Assembly (NCBI RefSeq): GCF_000407165.1
Contig: NZ_KE136479.1
Location: 383,464 to 447,463, forward strand
Length of the DNA stretch: 64,000 nucleotides
Reading direction: 5' to 3'
DNA from: Enterococcus haemoperoxidus ATCC BAA-382
Lineage (GTDB): Bacteria > Bacillota > Bacilli > Lactobacillales > Enterococcaceae
Position 1 is the first letter of the stretch, and each line of letters begins with the position of its first letter. Of the stretch, positions 1 to 10,724 are shown piece after piece. The translations under genes and the position numbers were made by a program. The notes under the pieces were generated by a model that saw only the letters and a program-made list of their open reading frames with translations, was not told where the DNA came from and did not search any database.

Positions 1-4
1 CATC

Positions 5-964
5 ATGACAGAGGATTTTCAACACTACACTGTTTTACTAAAAGAGACAGTTGACGGCTTACATGTGAAAGAAGACGGCATTTATGTCGATTGCACATTG
101 GGAGGCGCAGGTCATAGTGAGTACCTACTCTCACAACTAAATGAACGAGGTCATTTATACGCGTTCGACCAAGATCAAAAAGCATTGGATTTTGCAGCTC
201 AACGATTAAAAAAATATGTTGATAAAGGGATGGTAACCTTTATCAAGTCGAATTTTCGACATTTAAAACAAGAATTAGCCAATCATGAAGTTTATCATGT
301 CGACGGTATTTTATATGACTTAGGTGTTTCTTCACCTCAGTTAGATGAAGCAGAGCGTGGTTTTAGTTATCACCAAGATGCACCATTAGATATGCGAATG
401 GATCAAGAGGCAGAATTGTCTGCATACGAGGTCGTGAATAATTACAGTTATCATGAATTAGTGAAGATTTTCTTTCGTTATGGTGAAGAGAAATTTTCTA
501 AACAAGTTGCGAGAGAAATCGAACGAGTTCGGGCAAAAGAACCAATCGAGACAACTGGAGAACTAGTAGAAATTATTAAATCAGCAATTCCAGCGCCAGC
601 AAGGCGTAAAGGTGGACATCCTGCAAAACGAATTTTTCAAGCAATTCGAATTGCGGTCAATGATGAACTAGGTGTTGTTGAAGAATCTTTAGAACAGGCT
701 ATTTCCTTATTGAATATAAATGGTCGGATTAGTGTGATCACTTTTCATTCTTTAGAAGATCGAATCGTGAAAAGCATGTTTAAAGAATATAGCACAATGC
801 AGGATTTACCTCCTGGATTACCTATAGTTCCAGAAGAGTTTCAACCAGAATTAAAAGTAATTACTAGAAAGCCGATTTTACCAGGTGAGACTGAATTGGC
901 TGAGAATAATCGCTCACGAAGTGCTAAACTAAGAATTGCCGAAAAAGTTAAATTAATCTTATAA
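5..964 (+). CDS. rsmH: 16S rRNA (cytosine-1402-N4)-methyltransferase RsmH
   Basis: RsmH (MraW) uses S-adenosylmethionine to methylate the N4 position of C1402 in the 16S rRNA decoding centre. The 319-residue length is normal for the family. The SAM-binding loop [15 protein letters not shown] lies near residues 28-42, and the conserved [19 protein letters not shown] segment follows near residue 105. It opens the dcw cluster, and ftsL starts 16 bases after its stop, so the two are probably co-transcribed. The region upstream of the ATG, where mraZ is expected, lies outside the window. The assignment rests on clear family motifs and on gene order. Confidence 0.95.
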   Translation: MTEDFQHYTVLLKETVDGLHVKEDGIYVDCTLGGAGHSEYLLSQLNERGHLYAFDQDQKALDFAAQRLKKYVDKGMVTFIKSNFRHLKQELANHEVYHVDGILYDLGVSSPQLDEAERGFSYHQDAPLDMRMDQEAELSAYEVVNNYSYHELVKIFFRYGEEKFSKQVAREIERVRAKEPIETTGELVEIIKSAIPAPARRKGGHPAKRIFQAIRIAVNDELGVVEESLEQAISLLNINGRISVITFHSLEDRIVKSMFKEYSTMQDLPPGLPIVPEEFQPELKVITRKPILPGETELAENNRSRSAKLRIAEKVKLIL

Positions 965-980
965 AGAAAGGGGTAACGAC

Positions 981-1382
981 ATGGCTGAGTTAAAAAAAGT
1001 GGATGATTTCCAATACGATATTCCAATGATGGATGAACCAGTCATAGGTCCTGAACATGAACCTAAAGTTCAAAAAAATATAGACCTACCCCAATCTCCA
1101 AAAAGGAAGTTGAGAAATATCTCACTTTTAGAAAAGACAATCGGCTTTTTATTGTTAGTAGCGATTATTGGAATAGCAATTCTCACCATTCAAGTACGTA
1201 CTTCTATTACACAAATGACAAATAGAATCACTGAAACGCAAGCAACGATCCAAGAAAAAGAAGAGTCTGCTTTAAAATTGGAACAACAAAAAAATGAATT
1301 ATCAAAAGCCGACAGAATCAAGGAAGTTGCAAAGAACAAAGGCCTTTCAGATAACCTTGATAATATAAGGAAAGTGAAATAA
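981..1382 (+). CDS. ftsL: Cell division protein FtsL
   Basis: FtsL is a bitopic divisome protein that joins DivIB and DivIC to recruit and activate the septal transpeptidase. The 133-residue protein has a cytoplasmic tail of about 50 residues, one membrane helix at roughly residues 53-72, and an extracellular coiled-coil stretch (about 76-108) rich in Glu, Lys and Gln. The sequence of FtsL varies greatly between species, so the call depends on this topology and on its place between rsmH and the class B PBP gene. The ATG follows the strong ribosome site AAAGGGG. Its stop codon directly abuts the next start. Confidence 0.9.
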   Translation: MAELKKVDDFQYDIPMMDEPVIGPEHEPKVQKNIDLPQSPKRKLRNISLLEKTIGFLLLVAIIGIAILTIQVRTSITQMTNRITETQATIQEKEESALKLEQQKNELSKADRIKEVAKNKGLSDNLDNIRKVK

Positions 1383-3257
1383 ATGAGCATAAAAAATAAA
1401 ATAAAGAATTTTGTCAAAAAGAAGAACTTAAATCCAATGAACAATCGTAAAAAAGTAGGCATTATTTTATTTGCTACGAGTATTGGATTGTTCTTTTTAT
1501 TTGCCTTTAGATTAACCTACATCGTAGCTGTAGGGAAAGTCGCTGGCGTTTCGTTACCAGAAAAAACTGCAAATCTCTATCAAGGCAGCAAAGTTGTTAA
1601 AGCCAAAAGGGGTGCGATTTTAGATAGAAACGGTGAAGTAATTGCAGAAGATGCTACTTCATATTCTGTTTATGCGATTTTATCTGAATCTTATCTAGGT
1701 GAGGAAAATAAAAAGCTGTATGCACAGAAAAAGGATTTTCAAGCTTTAGCAGAAATATTGGATAGAAATACAGAGCTTACTAAAGATGAAGTCCTAAAAT
1801 ATTTAAATAGCGGTGTGAATGAAGATGGTTCTGTGAAGTTTCAAGTTGAATTTGGTATTAAAGGGAAAAACATTACTTTGGAAACCAGACAAAAAATTGA
1901 AGATGAATTGAAGCAGAATAAACTAGCAGGACTCTATTTTGAAGGACATCCAGCTCGGATTTATCCAAATGGCGTCTTTGCTTCCCACTTTATTGGTTAT
2001 ACAGATTCAGTTGATGCTGAAGATGATTCAAAAGGTTTAGTAGGGAAAATGGGCTTGGAAGAATCATACAACGATATCTTAAAAGGGCAAGATGGCAAAA
2101 TCGAATACGAAAAAGATGTATACGGAAATCCATTACCGGGAACTGTTGCTAGTAAAAAAGAAGCAATAGATGGTAAAGATATTTATACAACTCTAGACAG
2201 TCGAATTCAAAGTCGTTTAGAGGTATTACTAGATCCAGTTGTTGAAGAATTTAAGCCAGAAGATATGACAGCTATGCTTATGAAGGCTAAAACAGGTGAG
2301 ATACTTGCGATGTCACAACGTCCGTCGTTTAACCCTGAAACAAAAGAAGGTTTAGGCAAAGATACGGTTTGGCGTAATATATTAGTAGAAGATAAATTTG
2401 AACCAGGTTCTACTATGAAGCTTTTCACAGCTGCGGCTGCAATGCAAGAAGGTAAATTTAATCCCAACGCAACGTTTGCTTATCCTGCTGGGGGTTATAA
2501 ACTAGATGATAGAACTGTAAATGATCATGATTTCGGTGCAGTGGGGCCACTAACATTCCGTCAGGCTATTTCTTGGTCTAGTAATGTAGGCATGCTTACG
2601 CTAGAGCAAATGATGGGTGGAGACAAATGGAAAGAGTATCTGGAGAAATTCGGATTTGGTAAATCAACGAATTCAGGGTTAGTAGGTGAATCAGCAGGAG
2701 AACTTCCCGGCGATAACTGGGTCGACCAAGCGATGTCTTCATTTGGTCAAGCAATCTCTGTTACAAATTTTCAAATGATGCAAGCTTACACAGCGATAGC
2801 CAATGATGGCTCTATGCTGAAACCGCAATATATCAGTAAAATTGTTGATAAAGGTACGGGTGAAGAAAAAGTAACACAACCAGAAAAAGTGGGTCAACCT
2901 GTTATAACACCTCAAGCAGCGAGTGATATTCGTACCTATATGATAGACACGGTAGAGGATCCAAATTATGGTATTGCTTATGATGTGTATAAAATACCAG
3001 GTTATCATATAGCCGCTAAAACAGGTACTGCACAGATTACTGGAGATAATGGTTACATGGCTGGTTTGACCGATTACACCTATTCAGTTGTGGAGATGGT
3101 TCCAGCAGACAATCCAGAATATATTTTATATCTTACAATGAAAAAACCTCAAACGTATACAAGAGAAGCGCTTGCTAAAATTGCTAATCCTTTGATGCAA
3201 GTAGTAATGGATTCAATGGATAGCGAGTCAAATGCAACAGTAGAACCTGCCAAATAA
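1383..3257 (+). CDS. pbpC: Class B penicillin-binding protein, PBP2x/PbpC type
   Basis: This is a monofunctional transpeptidase that cross-links septal peptidoglycan. The 624-residue protein has an N-terminal membrane helix (about 25-47), a dimerisation domain that starts with RGAILDRNGEVIAEDA (about 76-91), and a C-terminal transpeptidase domain. All three catalytic motifs are visible: STMK at 343-346 with the acylated serine, SSN at 399-401, and KTG at 546-548. The protein ends about 75 residues after KTG, so it has no C-terminal PASTA repeats, unlike streptococcal PBP2x. The next gene starts 45 bases later. Its place after ftsL in the dcw cluster indicates the septal class B enzyme that pairs with an FtsW-type polymerase. 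Confidence 0.92.
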   Translation: MSIKNKIKNFVKKKNLNPMNNRKKVGIILFATSIGLFFLFAFRLTYIVAVGKVAGVSLPEKTANLYQGSKVVKAKRGAILDRNGEVIAEDATSYSVYAILSESYLGEENKKLYAQKKDFQALAEILDRNTELTKDEVLKYLNSGVNEDGSVKFQVEFGIKGKNITLETRQKIEDELKQNKLAGLYFEGHPARIYPNGVFASHFIGYTDSVDAEDDSKGLVGKMGLEESYNDILKGQDGKIEYEKDVYGNPLPGTVASKKEAIDGKDIYTTLDSRIQSRLEVLLDPVVEEFKPEDMTAMLMKAKTGEILAMSQRPSFNPETKEGLGKDTVWRNILVEDKFEPGSTMKLFTAAAAMQEGKFNPNATFAYPAGGYKLDDRTVNDHDFGAVGPLTFRQAISWSSNVGMLTLEQMMGGDKWKEYLEKFGFGKSTNSGLVGESAGELPGDNWVDQAMSSFGQAISVTNFQMMQAYTAIANDGSMLKPQYISKIVDKGTGEEKVTQPEKVGQPVITPQAASDIRTYMIDTVEDPNYGIAYDVYKIPGYHIAAKTGTAQITGDNGYMAGLTDYTYSVVEMVPADNPEYILYLTMKKPQTYTREALAKIANPLMQVVMDSMDSESNATVEPAK

Positions 3258-3302
3258 ATGAAAAAGTAAATCAATACGAGTTGAATAATTAGGAGAGATA
3301 TC

Positions 3303-4268
3303 ATGGAGTGGACACAAATTTTTATTCCCATAGTATGTAGTTTTGCAATAACAGTAGCAGTGATGCCAATGTTTATCGGCTATTTCCAAATGAAAAAACA
3401 AGGTCAAACAACACGTGAAGATGGTCCAACTTGGCATAACGTAAAAACAGGTACGCCAACGATGGGCGGGTTGGTTTTTCTAGTTGCAAGTTTTATTACG
3501 TCGTTATTAGTGGGATTATGGAAACAAGAACTCACTCCTTCTTTACTGATTATTTTGTTTATTTTAGTTCTTTATGGGCTATTAGGGTTTTTAGATGATT
3601 TTATCAAAGTATTTAAGAAAAGAAATATGGGGTTAAATTCCCGTCAAAAATTGATTGGACAAATTATTGGTGGTTTGGTTTTTTATTTTGTTTATCGTTC
3701 TGAAGGATTACCAGATACATTAGATTTATTTGGTGTTGTTACATTACCATTAGGTATTTTCTATGGTGTGTTTGTCATTTTTTGGTTAGTTGGATTTTCA
3801 AATGCTGTGAATTTGACGGATGGTATTGATGGACTTGTTGCCGGTTTGGGTACGATCTCATTTGCTACCTATGCGATCATTGCTTGGAAACAGCAACAAT
3901 TCGATGTAGTGATCATATGTTTAAGTGTGATCGGTGGATTATTAGGGTTCTTTCCTTATAATAGAAAGCCAGCTAAAATCTTTATGGGAGATGTTGGCTC
4001 ACTTGCCTTAGGTGGGTTGTTAGCAGCCATTTCTATTATATTACGTCAAGAGTGGACGCTATTATTGATTGGTCTTGTTTATGTTTGTGAAACGGCTAGT
4101 GTTATTTTACAAGTTACCTCATTTAAATTATTTGGGAAACGAATTTTTAAAATGTCGCCGATTCATCATCATTTCGAAATGTGTGGCTGGTCTGAATGGA
4201 AAATCGATATTGTTTTTTGGTTAACGGGCGCTGTCTGTTCAGCTATTACACTATGGATCGTACTGTAA
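3303..4268 (+). CDS. mraY: Phospho-N-acetylmuramoyl-pentapeptide transferase MraY
   Basis: MraY is an integral membrane enzyme that moves phospho-MurNAc-pentapeptide from the UDP form to undecaprenyl phosphate, making lipid I. The 321 residues form about ten membrane helices. Family motifs are present in order: [36 protein letters not shown] and the MSPIHHHFE histidine cluster. The start follows GGAGAG at normal distance. The 156 bases between this gene and murD contain only a short GGAAC/GTTCC hairpin without a convincing U-tract, so read-through is likely. Confidence 0.97.
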   Translation: MEWTQIFIPIVCSFAITVAVMPMFIGYFQMKKQGQTTREDGPTWHNVKTGTPTMGGLVFLVASFITSLLVGLWKQELTPSLLIILFILVLYGLLGFLDDFIKVFKKRNMGLNSRQKLIGQIIGGLVFYFVYRSEGLPDTLDLFGVVTLPLGIFYGVFVIFWLVGFSNAVNLTDGIDGLVAGLGTISFATYAIIAWKQQQFDVVIICLSVIGGLLGFFPYNRKPAKIFMGDVGSLALGGLLAAISIILRQEWTLLLIGLVYVCETASVILQVTSFKLFGKRIFKMSPIHHHFEMCGWSEWKIDIVFWLTGAVCSAITLWIVL

Positions 4269-4424
4269 AGAAAGTAGAACATTGACGACATCTGACCTTA
4301 AGAAGCAGACTTTAGCAAGGTAGATAGTCTTTAACCGGAACAAAAAGCGTTCCAATTTCAGATTTCTAACTTTCTACAAAACTAATCGCTTCTTTCAGCT
4401 TTTCTAAGATAAGGGGAATTTATA

Positions 4425-5795
4425 ATGAAAAAAATAACAGAGTATGAAAATAAAAAAGTCCTTGTTCTTGGACTTGCTAAAAGCGGTGTTAGTGCTGCGA
4501 AATTGTTGCATGAGTTAGGTGCATTAGTGACAGTCAATGACTTTAAACAATTTGATCAAAACCCGGAAGCCCAAGATTTATTAACCTTGGGTATTCGTGT
4601 TGTTACAGGCGGACATCCAATTGAACTTTTAGATGAAGATTTTTCGTTGATTGTAAAAAATCCTGGAATTCCATATACAAATCCTTTAGTAGAAAAAGCC
4701 TTGAGTATGAATTTACCTGTTCTCACGGAAGTGGAGTTGGCGTATCAAATCGCTGAATGTCCAATTATTGGAATTACCGGAACAAATGGTAAAACAACGA
4801 CAACGACCATGATCGGATTACTTTTAAATGCAGACCGCACATCTGGAACTGCTCGTTTAGCTGGAAACATTGGCTATCCTGCTAGTGAAGTTGCCGAGGA
4901 GGCGGCTTCAACAGATGATATCGTGATGGAGTTATCAAGTTTTCAATTAATGGGTATTGAAACGTTCCGTCCGAAAATTGCTGTAATTACAAATATTTAT
5001 GAAGCGCATTTAGACTATCATGGTTCAAGAGAAGAGTATGTGAAGGCTAAATGGGCAATCCAAAAAAATATGCAGGAAAGTGATTTTCTGGTATTAAATT
5101 GGAATCAACAAGAAATTCAAGAATTAAGTAAAACAACGAAAGTTGCAATCATTCCTTTTTCAACGAAAGAAAAAGTCCAAGGGGCGTATCTTTTGGATGG
5201 AAAAATATACTATAAAGATGAATATATCATGTTAGCAACAGAGTTAGGTGTACCAGGTCATCATAATGTTGAAAATGCATTAGCAGCTATTTCTGTTGCT
5301 AAATTAAAAGACATCTCAAATGATGTGATCAGACAAACATTAATGATTTTTACAGGCGTACCTCACCGCACACAATATGTGGGAGAAGTATTTGGACGGA
5401 AATTTTATAATGACTCTAAAGCGACAAATATACTTGCTACTGAGATGGCTCTAAGCGGTTTTGACCATTCATCACTTATTTTATTAGCAGGTGGTTTAGA
5501 TAGAGGAAACAGTTTTGATGAGTTAGTTCCTTCATTAAAAGAAATCAAAGCAATTATTCTGTTTGGAGAAACAAAAGATAAATTGCACAAAGCCGCAGTC
5601 GAAGCGGGCATCCAAACCATCCGATTAACGGAAAATGTGCAAAGTGCTGTACGTGATGCCTATGATTTTTCTGAAAAAAATGATACTATTCTATTATCGC
5701 CTGCGTGCGCAAGTTGGGATCAATACCCCAATTTTGAGTTACGTGGAGAGGCATTTATAAACGCAATGCACCAGCTAAAAGACATAGAAAAGTGA
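4425..5795 (+). CDS. murD: UDP-N-acetylmuramoyl-L-alanine--D-glutamate ligase MurD
   Basis: MurD adds D-glutamate to UDP-MurNAc-L-Ala in the cytoplasm using ATP. The 456-residue length fits the family. An N-terminal Rossmann-like segment ([17 protein letters not shown], about 12-28) precedes the ATP-binding loop [13 protein letters not shown] (about 116-128) and the conserved YHGSREEY region of the central domain. The C-terminal domain carries [11 protein letters not shown]. murG begins 7 bases downstream, so the two genes are translationally close and almost certainly co-transcribed. Confidence 0.97.
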   Translation: MKKITEYENKKVLVLGLAKSGVSAAKLLHELGALVTVNDFKQFDQNPEAQDLLTLGIRVVTGGHPIELLDEDFSLIVKNPGIPYTNPLVEKALSMNLPVLTEVELAYQIAECPIIGITGTNGKTTTTTMIGLLLNADRTSGTARLAGNIGYPASEVAEEAASTDDIVMELSSFQLMGIETFRPKIAVITNIYEAHLDYHGSREEYVKAKWAIQKNMQESDFLVLNWNQQEIQELSKTTKVAIIPFSTKEKVQGAYLLDGKIYYKDEYIMLATELGVPGHHNVENALAAISVAKLKDISNDVIRQTLMIFTGVPHRTQYVGEVFGRKFYNDSKATNILATEMALSGFDHSSLILLAGGLDRGNSFDELVPSLKEIKAIILFGETKDKLHKAAVEAGIQTIRLTENVQSAVRDAYDFSEKNDTILLSPACASWDQYPNFELRGEAFINAMHQLKDIEK

Positions 5796-5802
5796 GAGAA
5801 TT

Positions 5803-6894
5803 ATGAAGATATTGATAACCGGTGGCGGAACAGGCGGGCACATTTATCCTGCGCTAGCTTTAGTTAACCATGTAAAACAAGTGGAACCAAATACAGAATT
5901 CATGTACGTAGGATCGCAAGCAGGGCTAGAGAGTCAAATTGTTCCAAAATATAATATTCCTTTTAAAACGATTAAAATCCAAGGATTTCGTCGTTCACTT
6001 AGTCCTCAAAATATTAAAACTGTCTATCTTTTTTTGAGCAGTATTGGAAAAGCTAAAAAAATTATCAGAGATTTTCAACCGGATATTGTTATTGGGACGG
6101 GTGGATACGTATCAGGATCGGTCGTTTATGCAGCTAAGCAACTGAAAATTCCAACAATCATCCATGAACAAAACAGCATACCTGGGATGACTAACAAGTT
6201 TTTAAGCAGATACGTGACAAAAGTAGCTATTTGCTTTCCAGATGTTGCTGAGTATTTCCCTAAAGAAAAAGTTGTTTTGACAGGTAATCCCCGGGCTCAA
6301 GAAGTAGTAACGATTGAAAAAACAAATGTCCTAAGTGAATATGGGTTAGATCCCAAGAAGAAAACAGTCGTTATTTTTGGGGGCAGTCGTGGCGCATTGA
6401 AAATTAATCAAGCGTTTATCGAAGCATTTCCGCTTTTTGAAGAAAGAGAGTATCAAGTTCTTTATGCGTCTGGAGAGCGATATTATAAAGAATTACAAGA
6501 AACTTTAAATCTTTCCGAAAAGAAATTGACAAATATAAGCATTCAGCCTTATATTGATAAAATGGCAGAGGTCTTGGCTGCAGCTGATTTGATGGTTGGT
6601 CGAGCCGGAGCAACCTCTATTGCAGAATTTACAGCGTTAGGATTGCCTGCGATTTTAATTCCAAGTCCATACGTCACAAATGATCATCAAACAAAAAATG
6701 CCCAAAGCTTAGTTAGATCCGGAGCAGTTGAAATGATTACGGATCAAGAACTTACAGGTCCCAAGCTAGTAACTGAAATCGATGGAGTTTTATTGGATGA
6801 TACGCGTCATCAATCGATGGCTGAGGCCTCAAAAAAAGAAGGCATCCCAGATGCTGCTGAACGACTTTACAAAGTGGTCAAAGAAATAACTTGA
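5803..6894 (+). CDS. murG: UDP-GlcNAc--lipid I N-acetylglucosaminyltransferase MurG
   Basis: MurG is the peripheral membrane GT28 glycosyltransferase that converts lipid I to lipid II. The 363-residue protein starts with the glycine-rich [14 protein letters not shown] loop (about 7-20). It also carries IGTGGYVSG, the HEQNSIPG segment, and the C-terminal donor-binding [15 protein letters not shown] stretch near residue 267. Its stop overlaps the ribosome-binding region of divIB, which supports one operon through murD, murG and divIB. Confidence 0.97.
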   Translation: MKILITGGGTGGHIYPALALVNHVKQVEPNTEFMYVGSQAGLESQIVPKYNIPFKTIKIQGFRRSLSPQNIKTVYLFLSSIGKAKKIIRDFQPDIVIGTGGYVSGSVVYAAKQLKIPTIIHEQNSIPGMTNKFLSRYVTKVAICFPDVAEYFPKEKVVLTGNPRAQEVVTIEKTNVLSEYGLDPKKKTVVIFGGSRGALKINQAFIEAFPLFEEREYQVLYASGERYYKELQETLNLSEKKLTNISIQPYIDKMAEVLAAADLMVGRAGATSIAEFTALGLPAILIPSPYVTNDHQTKNAQSLVRSGAVEMITDQELTGPKLVTEIDGVLLDDTRHQSMAEASKKEGIPDAAERLYKVVKEIT

Positions 6895-6909
6895 TAGGGG
6901 GTGTAGAAG

Positions 6910-7953
6910 ATTAGTAAGAAAAAGGATGTTTCAGAGGGACAAGAAGACCAAACAGTGGATACCACTGACCAATTAGATGAGCAAAATCTGACTCCATGGC
7001 AAAGAGAAAATTTAGAATATTTAAAAACACAAGGAGATCAACCAGTTTGGAGCCCATCTGTTGTAAAGAGTGAAACAGAAGAGCAAGAAGAAAAAGCTGA
7101 TGAGGCTGAAGAAGCCCAAACGGAGGAATTCCCTTCGGATGAGCCTGAAACAGAAGAAAAACAAAAGAAAACTTACGAATCTTTTGCAGACCGCTTACCA
7201 AAGATCAAAAAAGTTCGAAATAAACGATTATTTCGCAGATTGACATTGATCGTCTCTGTCTTTTTGATTGCGATATTGATTGTCCTTTATTTCGTTTCTC
7301 CACTCAGTAAGTTGGGCAGTGTCAGCGTGACGGGAAGTGAAGCTGTCGATAGCCAGCAAATTATTGCTCAATCTAAATTAGAGAAAGGCCAGAGTTTGTG
7401 GGAGCAATTTGGAGACAGAAAAATTTATGAAGAAAAAATCGAACGTCAATTACCGCGTGTTAAAAAAGCGACGATCTCACTAAGTGGAATTAACTCATTT
7501 AATATAAAAATCACTGAGTATGAGGTCGTTGCGTTAGAATCTGTCGAAAATGTTTATCATCCTATTTTAGAAAATGGGAAAATTTTGCCAGAAGAAATGA
7601 AAGCACCGATAAGCGGCATGCCAGTTTTTCAAAATTTTAAAGAGCAGTCGGTTATTAAAAACTTAATGAATTCTTACAATAAACTTCCTGAGGATATGAA
7701 AAAAAATATTTCAGAAATTCGTTATGCTCCATCTAATGCCAATAAAGAATTGATCAATCTTCATATGAAAGATGGTAACCAAGTAATCGTAAATATCTCT
7801 CAATTAGTGGAGAAAATGGCGTATTATACGAAGGTAGCCGGTCAGATGGAGAAATCAGGAATCATCGATATGGAAGTTGGGATTTTCTCATATCCTTTTA
7901 ATAATGAGGAGACTGAGGAAACCGTAGAAGAATCTTCACAGGCGTTAGAGTAA
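6910..7953 (+). CDS. divIB: Cell division protein DivIB/FtsQ, probable ATT start
   Basis: DivIB is a bitopic divisome scaffold protein that works with FtsL and DivIC. The sequence shows a long acidic cytoplasmic region, one membrane helix (LTLIVSVFLIAILIVLYFV), then a POTRA-like domain beginning near GSVSVTGSEAVDSQQI and an acidic C-terminal tail. The conventional start would be GTG at 6955, but no ribosome site precedes it. The strong site AGGGGGTG (6896-6903) sits six bases before an in-frame ATT at 6910, with a stop just upstream, which gives a natural N-terminus MSKKKDVSEGQ and 347 residues. I favour the ATT start. The gene identity is secure from domain order and position after murG. Confidence 0.88.
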   Translation: MSKKKDVSEGQEDQTVDTTDQLDEQNLTPWQRENLEYLKTQGDQPVWSPSVVKSETEEQEEKADEAEEAQTEEFPSDEPETEEKQKKTYESFADRLPKIKKVRNKRLFRRLTLIVSVFLIAILIVLYFVSPLSKLGSVSVTGSEAVDSQQIIAQSKLEKGQSLWEQFGDRKIYEEKIERQLPRVKKATISLSGINSFNIKITEYEVVALESVENVYHPILENGKILPEEMKAPISGMPVFQNFKEQSVIKNLMNSYNKLPEDMKKNISEIRYAPSNANKELINLHMKDGNQVIVNISQLVEKMAYYTKVAGQMEKSGIIDMEVGIFSYPFNNEETEETVEESSQALE

Positions 7954-7992
7954 AGTTAAGAAAAATAAAAGAATAAAATAGTAGAATCTACT

Positions 7993-8021
7993 TTCTAAAA
8001 AGCCTATGTTTATGGTAAAAT
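7993..8021 (+). promoter_or_regulatory. Possible extended -10 promoter ahead of ftsA
   Basis: In the 162 bases between divIB and ftsA, TAAAAT at 8016-8021 is preceded by TGG, an extended -10. A weak TTCTAA lies 17 bases upstream as a -35. A small CGGG/CCCG hairpin (about 8060-8076) sits in the leader before the strong ftsA ribosome site. An internal promoter for ftsA-ftsZ is plausible but rests on consensus matching only. Confidence 0.35.
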
Positions 8022-8115
8022 TGAAAGAAGTGAGTATTCATAAAAAAATATATATTTAAACGGGTGTTTTATGCCCGCTTACATATTGGAATTAATAGGA
8101 GGAGGAACCCCATTC

Positions 8116-9438
8116 ATGGCAAAGACAGGAATGTATGTAGGCCTTGATATTGGTACAACGTCAGTAAAAGTTGTAGTTGCTGAGTTTATCGAAGGTCAAA
8201 TGAATATCATTGGCGTAGGAAACGCAAAATCTGATGGATTAAATCGAGGGATCATTGTCGATATAGATAAAACAGTAAATGCGATTCAAAGAGCAGTAAG
8301 ACAAGCAGAAGAAAAAGCGGGAATTCAAATTAAAAGTGTGAATGTGGGGTTACCAGCAAACTTACTTGAAGTTGAAAATTGCCAAGGAATGATTGCTGTA
8401 AGTAGTGAGTCAAAAGAAATCACTGATGAAGATGTAAGAAACGTAGCATCTGCAGCTCTGGTTCGTTCAACTCCTCCTGAACGCCAAATCGTAGCAATTT
8501 TACCTCAAGAATTCACAGTAGATGGATTCGAAGGAATTAAAGATCCTAGAGGGATGATTGGCGTTCGCTTAGAAATGTTCGGAGTGGTCTTTACAGGTCC
8601 GAAAACAATTATTCACAATACAAGAAAATGCGTTGAAAAAGCAGGTTTAACAGTTAATGAATTAGTTATTATGCCATTAGCGTTAACGGAAACAGTTCTC
8701 TCAGACGGTGAAAAAGACTTTGGAACGATCGTTATCGATATGGGTGGCGGACAAACAACAACTTCTGTGATGCATGATAAGCAATTGAAATTTACTCATG
8801 TGAATCAAGAAGGTGGCGAGTTTGTCACTAAAGATGTTTCCATTGTGTTGAATACATCCTTTAATAACGCTGAAGCATTGAAAATCAATTATGGTGATGC
8901 TTATCCAGAAAGAACATCAGTTAGTGAAGAGTTTCCAGTTGATGTGATCGGTAAATCTGAACCAGTAAAAGTTGATGAACGTTACCTTTCAGAAGTGATT
9001 GAAGCTAGAGTAGAACAAATCTTTAAAAAATCAAAAGAAGTATTGGATGAAATCGATGCATTGGAGCTTCCAGGCGGAGTAATCTTAACTGGTGGTGGTG
9101 CAAGCCTTCCTGGTGTTGTCGATTTAGCTCAAGAGATCTTTGATGCAAGCGTAAAATTATACGTGCCTAATCATATGGGGTTACGTAACCCAGTCTTTAC
9201 AAATGTGATTAGTATCGTAGAATATTCTGCGCAATTAAATGACATTTATCATATTGCTAAGGGCGCGATTCCAGGTGAGAAGATCAAATCTTCACAACCA
9301 ATTGCTGTTCAACAAGAAGTACAATATGATACTTATGCAGATACAACTCAAGATGATTACGATGATTCTGAAATACATGAATCGGGTGAAAAAGTTACAG
9401 GTAAGATCAAAGACTTCTTCTCAAACATTTTTGACTAA
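8116..9438 (+). CDS. ftsA: Cell division protein FtsA
   Basis: FtsA is an actin-like ATPase that tethers FtsZ to the membrane. The start at 8116 is chosen because TAGGAGGAGG (8096-8105) lies ten bases upstream and the protein then begins [16 protein letters not shown]; the reading frame also opens at 8071 but without such support. The protein has 440 residues. The phosphate-1 loop [16 protein letters not shown] lies near residue 9, a second nucleotide-binding [11 protein letters not shown] appears mid-protein, and the end [11 protein letters not shown] is the expected amphipathic membrane-targeting helix. ftsZ follows after 26 bases. Confidence 0.97.
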   Translation: MAKTGMYVGLDIGTTSVKVVVAEFIEGQMNIIGVGNAKSDGLNRGIIVDIDKTVNAIQRAVRQAEEKAGIQIKSVNVGLPANLLEVENCQGMIAVSSESKEITDEDVRNVASAALVRSTPPERQIVAILPQEFTVDGFEGIKDPRGMIGVRLEMFGVVFTGPKTIIHNTRKCVEKAGLTVNELVIMPLALTETVLSDGEKDFGTIVIDMGGGQTTTSVMHDKQLKFTHVNQEGGEFVTKDVSIVLNTSFNNAEALKINYGDAYPERTSVSEEFPVDVIGKSEPVKVDERYLSEVIEARVEQIFKKSKEVLDEIDALELPGGVILTGGGASLPGVVDLAQEIFDASVKLYVPNHMGLRNPVFTNVISIVEYSAQLNDIYHIAKGAIPGEKIKSSQPIAVQQEVQYDTYADTTQDDYDDSEIHESGEKVTGKIKDFFSNIFD

Positions 9439-9464
9439 CAATTAAAACAGGAGGAAACGATACT

Positions 9465-10715
9465 ATGGAATTTTCTTTAGACAATAACATTAACAATGGC
9501 GCTGTCATCAAAGTTATCGGTGTAGGCGGCGGTGGCGGAAACGCTGTTAACCGTATGATCGATGAAAACGTCAAAGGCGTTGAATTCATCGCAGCCAATA
9601 CAGATGTACAAGCCCTTAAAAACTCAAAAGCAGAAACAGTGATCCAACTTGGACCTAAGTATACACGCGGTTTAGGTGCTGGCTCTCAACCTGAAGTTGG
9701 CCAAAAATCAGCAGAAGAAAGTGAGCAAGTAATTTCAGATGCCTTACAAGGAGCTGATATGATTTTTATCACTGCTGGTATGGGTGGTGGAACAGGAACA
9801 GGAGCTGCTCCTGTGGTTGCTAAAATCGCCAAAGAATTAGGTGCATTGACAGTTGGTGTTGTTACAAGACCATTTAGCTTTGAAGGGCCAAAACGCGGAC
9901 GCTACGCAGCAGAAGGTATTGCTCTTTTAAAAGAAAACGTTGATACATTATTGATTATTTCAAACAACCGTCTATTAGAAGTTGTTGATAAAAAGACACC
10001 AATGCTTGAAGCATTCCGTGAAGCAGATAACGTATTACGTCAAGGAGTACAAGGTATTTCAGATTTAATCACAGCGCCAGGGTATGTCAACTTAGACTTT
10101 GCTGATGTGAAGACAGTTATGGAAAACCAAGGAACTGCTTTGATGGGAATTGGTGTTGCTAGCGGTGAAGATCGTGTGATCGAAGCCACTAAAAAAGCTA
10201 TTTCTTCTCCATTACTAGAAACATCTATTGATGGTGCTGAACAAGTACTATTGAACATTACGGGTGGCTTAGACATGACATTATTTGAAGCACAAGATGC
10301 TTCTGATATCGTGACAAGTGCTGCAACTGGTGATGTAAATATTATTCTAGGTACTTCTATCAATGAAGATTTAGGCGATGAAATCCGTGTTACAGTTATT
10401 GCGACAGGAATCGATCCTTCAAAAAAAGATCGTAAATCTCCACGTCAAAATAGACCTACTCAAATCCAAACAGTGCAACAAGCACCTGTTTTGGATATGG
10501 AACAATCAAAACCATCACAACCTCAACCACAAGAAGAGACAAGTGCTTTTGGTGACTGGGATATCCGTCGTGAACAAAACGTACGACCTAAAGTCGAAGA
10601 TACGACATTTGAAAATGTTGAGAAAAAAGATTTTGAAACATTTCATCGTGAAGAACCATCACAAAGCAATGACGATGAGTTAAATACACCACCATTTTTC
10701 CGCAGAAAAAGATAG
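9465..10715 (+). CDS. ftsZ: Cell division protein FtsZ
   Basis: FtsZ is the tubulin-like GTPase that forms the Z ring. The 416-residue protein has the [10 protein letters not shown] nucleotide-binding segment near residue 21 and the tubulin signature GMGGGTGTG at about 105-113. The T7 loop with [11 protein letters not shown] follows. A Gln/Pro-rich variable linker (about 320-400) leads to the conserved C-terminal peptide ending TPPFFRRKR, the docking site for FtsA and SepF. The ATG follows AGGAGG. Both FtsZ tethers, FtsA and SepF, are encoded on either side of it. Confidence 0.98.
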   Translation: MEFSLDNNINNGAVIKVIGVGGGGGNAVNRMIDENVKGVEFIAANTDVQALKNSKAETVIQLGPKYTRGLGAGSQPEVGQKSAEESEQVISDALQGADMIFITAGMGGGTGTGAAPVVAKIAKELGALTVGVVTRPFSFEGPKRGRYAAEGIALLKENVDTLLIISNNRLLEVVDKKTPMLEAFREADNVLRQGVQGISDLITAPGYVNLDFADVKTVMENQGTALMGIGVASGEDRVIEATKKAISSPLLETSIDGAEQVLLNITGGLDMTLFEAQDASDIVTSAATGDVNIILGTSINEDLGDEIRVTVIATGIDPSKKDRKSPRQNRPTQIQTVQQAPVLDMEQSKPSQPQPQEETSAFGDWDIRREQNVRPKVEDTTFENVEKKDFETFHREEPSQSNDDELNTPPFFRRKR

Positions 10716-10724
10716 GAGCGACTT

